In this document: positions 6,326 through 7,604 of the stretch, in pieces | How positions within the stretch are numbered: position 1 is the stretch's first letter | How the letters are laid out: every line of letters begins with the position of its first letter | NCBI GenBank assembly: GCA_938075575.1 | Contig: CALJHI010000056.1 | Span: 1-7,604, forward strand | Length of the DNA: 7,604 bases | Reading direction: 5' to 3' | Source of the DNA: an uncultured SAR86 cluster bacterium | GTDB lineage: Bacteria > Pseudomonadota > Gammaproteobacteria > Magnimaribacterales > D2472 | Position numbers and translations under genes: made by a program | The notes under the pieces: generated by a model | Told to the model about the DNA's origin: nothing | What the model saw: only the letters and a program-made list of their open reading frames with translations | Databases searched by the model: none

Positions 6326-6715
6326 CATGTATTTAACGACTGAAGCTATCTCATCTTTGGAGCAATCAGCGCATAGCCCTTTAGCTGGCATAGCGTTATA
6401 GCCGTTATATGCGTTATTAACAAGCATATCCATTCCTTTAGGAAGTCTATTTGTCCATTGGCTAGCAATACCAGTTACAGGAGCTCCTGCTACACCTGCA
6501 TCATGACATGCAGCACAACCAGAAACATATATCTGATCAACTGATCTAGAAACTTTGGATAATGATGTTTGAGCAACCTGGCCGCATTCTTGGCCTTCTA
6601 AGCATACATTTACTTGAAGGTGTATTCTTTCAATTACAGATTCATCATATTTCTTTCCATTAAAAAGAAATACAGCGCATAGCGGTATGATAAAGAGGTA
6701 ATATTTATTTTTCAT
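6308..6715 (-). CDS. cytochrome c5-family monohaem cytochrome
   Basis: Small periplasmic, probably membrane-held, c-type cytochrome of 135 residues for electron transfer. A hydrophobic N-terminal segment (about 5-19, YYLFIIPLCAVFLF) is an uncleaved anchor or a signal peptide without a clear AxA site. The haem motif CAACH is at 67-71, with His71 as one axial ligand. GAPVTGIASQW (77-87) and the KGMDML helix follow. Met109 in NAMPAKGLCADC is the likely second ligand, and Cys115/Cys118 form the extra disulfide pair typical of cytochrome c5. The preceding IERIHLQVNVCLEGQECGQV region (28-47), with Cys38 and Cys44, resembles the linker seen in gammaproteobacterial c5 proteins. It follows dsbA by 40 bases on the same strand. 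No Shine-Dalgarno site precedes the ATG. Its TAA overlaps the ubiK stop. Confidence 0.9.
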   Translation of the reverse strand: MKNKYYLFIIPLCAVFLFNGKKYDESVIERIHLQVNVCLEGQECGQVAQTSLSKVSRSVDQIYVSGCAACHDAGVAGAPVTGIASQWTNRLPKGMDMLVNNAYNGYNAMPAKGLCADCSKDEIASVVKYMLDKSI

Positions 6716-6729
6716 AATTTTTTTACAGC

Positions 6730-6759
6730 ATTATATATTAAATTTAAAATTATTCTTAA
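6730..6759 (-). promoter_or_regulatory. candidate sigma70-type promoter before the cytochrome c5 gene
   Basis: Read on the - strand, TTAAGA (6759-6754, overlapping the dsbA stop) is followed after 18 bases by a perfect TATAAT (6735-6730). Transcription would begin near 6723, leaving a leader of only about 8 bases before the ATG at 6715 and no ribosome site. In such AT-rich DNA a match like this can be chance. Confidence 0.22.
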
Positions 6760-7385
6760 GATTTTAGTTTTTGCATCTCGATGAGGAATTCTGCAACTCT
6801 AAACATCTCTTCATAACTTCTTTTTGGTGAAATTATATAGGTTCCATCCACTATCAACATTGGAGTTGATGAAAGTTGTAGTTGTTTTGCGACTTTAATA
6901 CCTCTGCTTACTTTTTGCTGGACTGCAAAAGAATTGAGATAGGCCTCGGAGGTTTCAGGGGCAACTCCAAATCCTTTAAGAAATTTAACTATGGCTTTTT
7001 CGCTATTAAGAAAATTATTCTCTTTATGTATCGAAACAAATACAGCTGAGTGTGCTTTTTGATCCAAGCCAAGCGCTTCAATCGTATGATATAAAGCAGC
7101 ATGTCTTTGATGGACAGACTGCCATGTAATTGGAAATTTGGTGAAGTTAACATGATCTGGTAGAGTTTTTTTCCATCCATTAACTGGGCCTTCAAATGAG
7201 TAACATGCCCCACACCCATACCAAAATACTTCCATCACATCTACAACGCCATCTTGTTTTACCGGTAAAGGGTTGCTAATTTTAGAGTAATCTCTGCCGA
7301 GCTTATAATCAGCATATATATTTCCTGTAAAGGAAAATATTAGAATAGAAATAATTGATAATTTAAAAATATTTAGTTTTTTCAT
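6756..7385 (-). CDS. dsbA: thiol:disulfide interchange protein DsbA, CGAC active site
   Basis: Periplasmic oxidase that introduces disulfide bonds into exported proteins. The precursor has 209 residues, like E. coli DsbA (208). A signal peptide (KKLNIFKL then a hydrophobic run to about residue 20) would be cut after Ala25 (IYA/D). The thioredoxin fold has VMEVFWYGCGACYSFE (50-65) with redox cysteines Cys58 and Cys61, the inserted helical domain (about 85-155), and the cis-proline loop SSTPMLIVDG with Pro175. The dipeptide between the cysteines is Gly-Ala rather than the usual Pro-His; His60 of CPHC is absent, and that residue is known to tune redox power. The start ATG overlaps the stop of the upstream cytochrome gene by 4 bases (ATGA), suggesting coupling. 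A cytochrome c4 gene beside dsbA is also known in pseudomonads. Confidence 0.93.
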   Translation of the reverse strand: MKKLNIFKLSIISILIFSFTGNIYADYKLGRDYSKISNPLPVKQDGVVDVMEVFWYGCGACYSFEGPVNGWKKTLPDHVNFTKFPITWQSVHQRHAALYHTIEALGLDQKAHSAVFVSIHKENNFLNSEKAIVKFLKGFGVAPETSEAYLNSFAVQQKVSRGIKVAKQLQLSSTPMLIVDGTYIISPKRSYEEMFRVAEFLIEMQKLKS

Positions 7386-7604
7386 TTATATAACCCATGC
7401 ATATAATTTGCCAAGGCATCGATGTCATCATCAGACAGGTTTATTGAAACTGCCTGCATCACAGAGGCATACTGCCCAGCATTTCTTTCGTTAGCTCTAT
7501 AAGCTTTTAATGTTGTTGTTAAATACCCTACTTGTTGCCCTGCAACTGCAGGGAATCCAGCAAGTGCATTACCATTACCATAAACCGAGTGGCAAGCCGT
7601 GCAA
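7382..7604 (-). CDS. cytochrome c4-like protein, C-terminal domain (5' end outside window)
   Basis: The last 73 residues of a c-type cytochrome, read from the right edge with no start in the window. The first complete codons encode the haem motif CTACH, followed by SVYGNGNALAGFPAVAGQQ, then GYLTTTLKAY, an ANERNA segment, and a Met (residue 49 of the visible part, ASVMQAVS) that is the probable axial ligand. The end is LSDDDIDALANYM. This matches the C.ACHG..GN....P.LAGQ...YL..L..F..G.R....M....LS..DI..LA.Y pattern of class I cytochromes of the c4 type, which usually have two such domains. Whether a first haem domain exists cannot be seen. It is probably periplasmic and passes electrons to a terminal oxidase. 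The stop TGA overlaps the dsbA start (ATGA). Confidence 0.85.
   Translation of the reverse strand, partial: CTACHSVYGNGNALAGFPAVAGQQVGYLTTTLKAYRANERNAGQYASVMQAVSINLSDDDIDALANYMHGLYK

Noticed and set aside
6738..6747. 10-base palindrome TTAAATTTAA between dsbA and the cytochrome c5 gene
   Set aside because: It is pure A/T in a very AT-rich gap and easily arises by chance; nothing ties it to a regulator.
6989..7219. 76-residue open frame on the - strand inside dsbA in another frame
   Set aside because: It is contained within dsbA, which has intact CxxC, cis-proline and signal peptide features; the alternative frame has none.

Overview
The window is a dense, low-GC stretch (by eye about one third G+C) of a bacterial chromosome and carries housekeeping genes almost end to end. 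The family set (LptM, the DUF484 YigA family, XerC, YigB, UbiK/BMFP, cytochrome c5, cytochrome c4 next to DsbA) and the gene order lptM-lysA-dapF-DUF484-xerC-HAD point to a gammaproteobacterium. The same order is known from pseudomonads, and E. coli has it without lysA. Low GC plus extreme packing suggests a streamlined marine lineage such as SAR86. That placement is inference, not proof.

Positions 3-6311 (+ strand) hold nine genes read in one direction: metK (3' end only), ahcY, lptM, lysA, dapF, a DUF484 gene, xerC, yigB-like and ubiK-like. Nothing longer than 4 bases separates any two of them, and most overlap, so they probably form one operon whose promoter lies before the window. MetK makes S-adenosylmethionine and AhcY removes S-adenosylhomocysteine, the product left after methyl transfer. 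LptM is a tiny lipoprotein that helps mature the LPS export translocon. DapF and LysA are the last two steps to meso-diaminopimelate and lysine. XerC resolves chromosome dimers. The HAD protein is probably the flavin-pathway phosphatase YigB, and UbiK assists late ubiquinone synthesis. From lysA to ubiK, five consecutive junctions are all exactly 8-base overlaps of the form ATGNNTRR, if the ATG start is taken in each case.

Positions 6308-7604 (- strand) hold a convergent redox cluster, read from the right edge: the C-terminal part of a cytochrome c4-like protein, dsbA (joined by a 4-base ATGA overlap), and a cytochrome c5-family protein. The two gene sets meet tail to tail with their stop codons overlapping inside a small AT-rich hairpin at 6308-6325.

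I found no RNA gene, insertion sequence, CRISPR array, phage gene or foreign island, and no convincing novel system. The points most worth a second look are the serial 8-base overlaps, a DapF with several changes in its usual active-site motifs, a DsbA with an unusual CGAC redox motif, and the compact convergent junction. The longest gene-free gap is about 40 bases (6716-6755).
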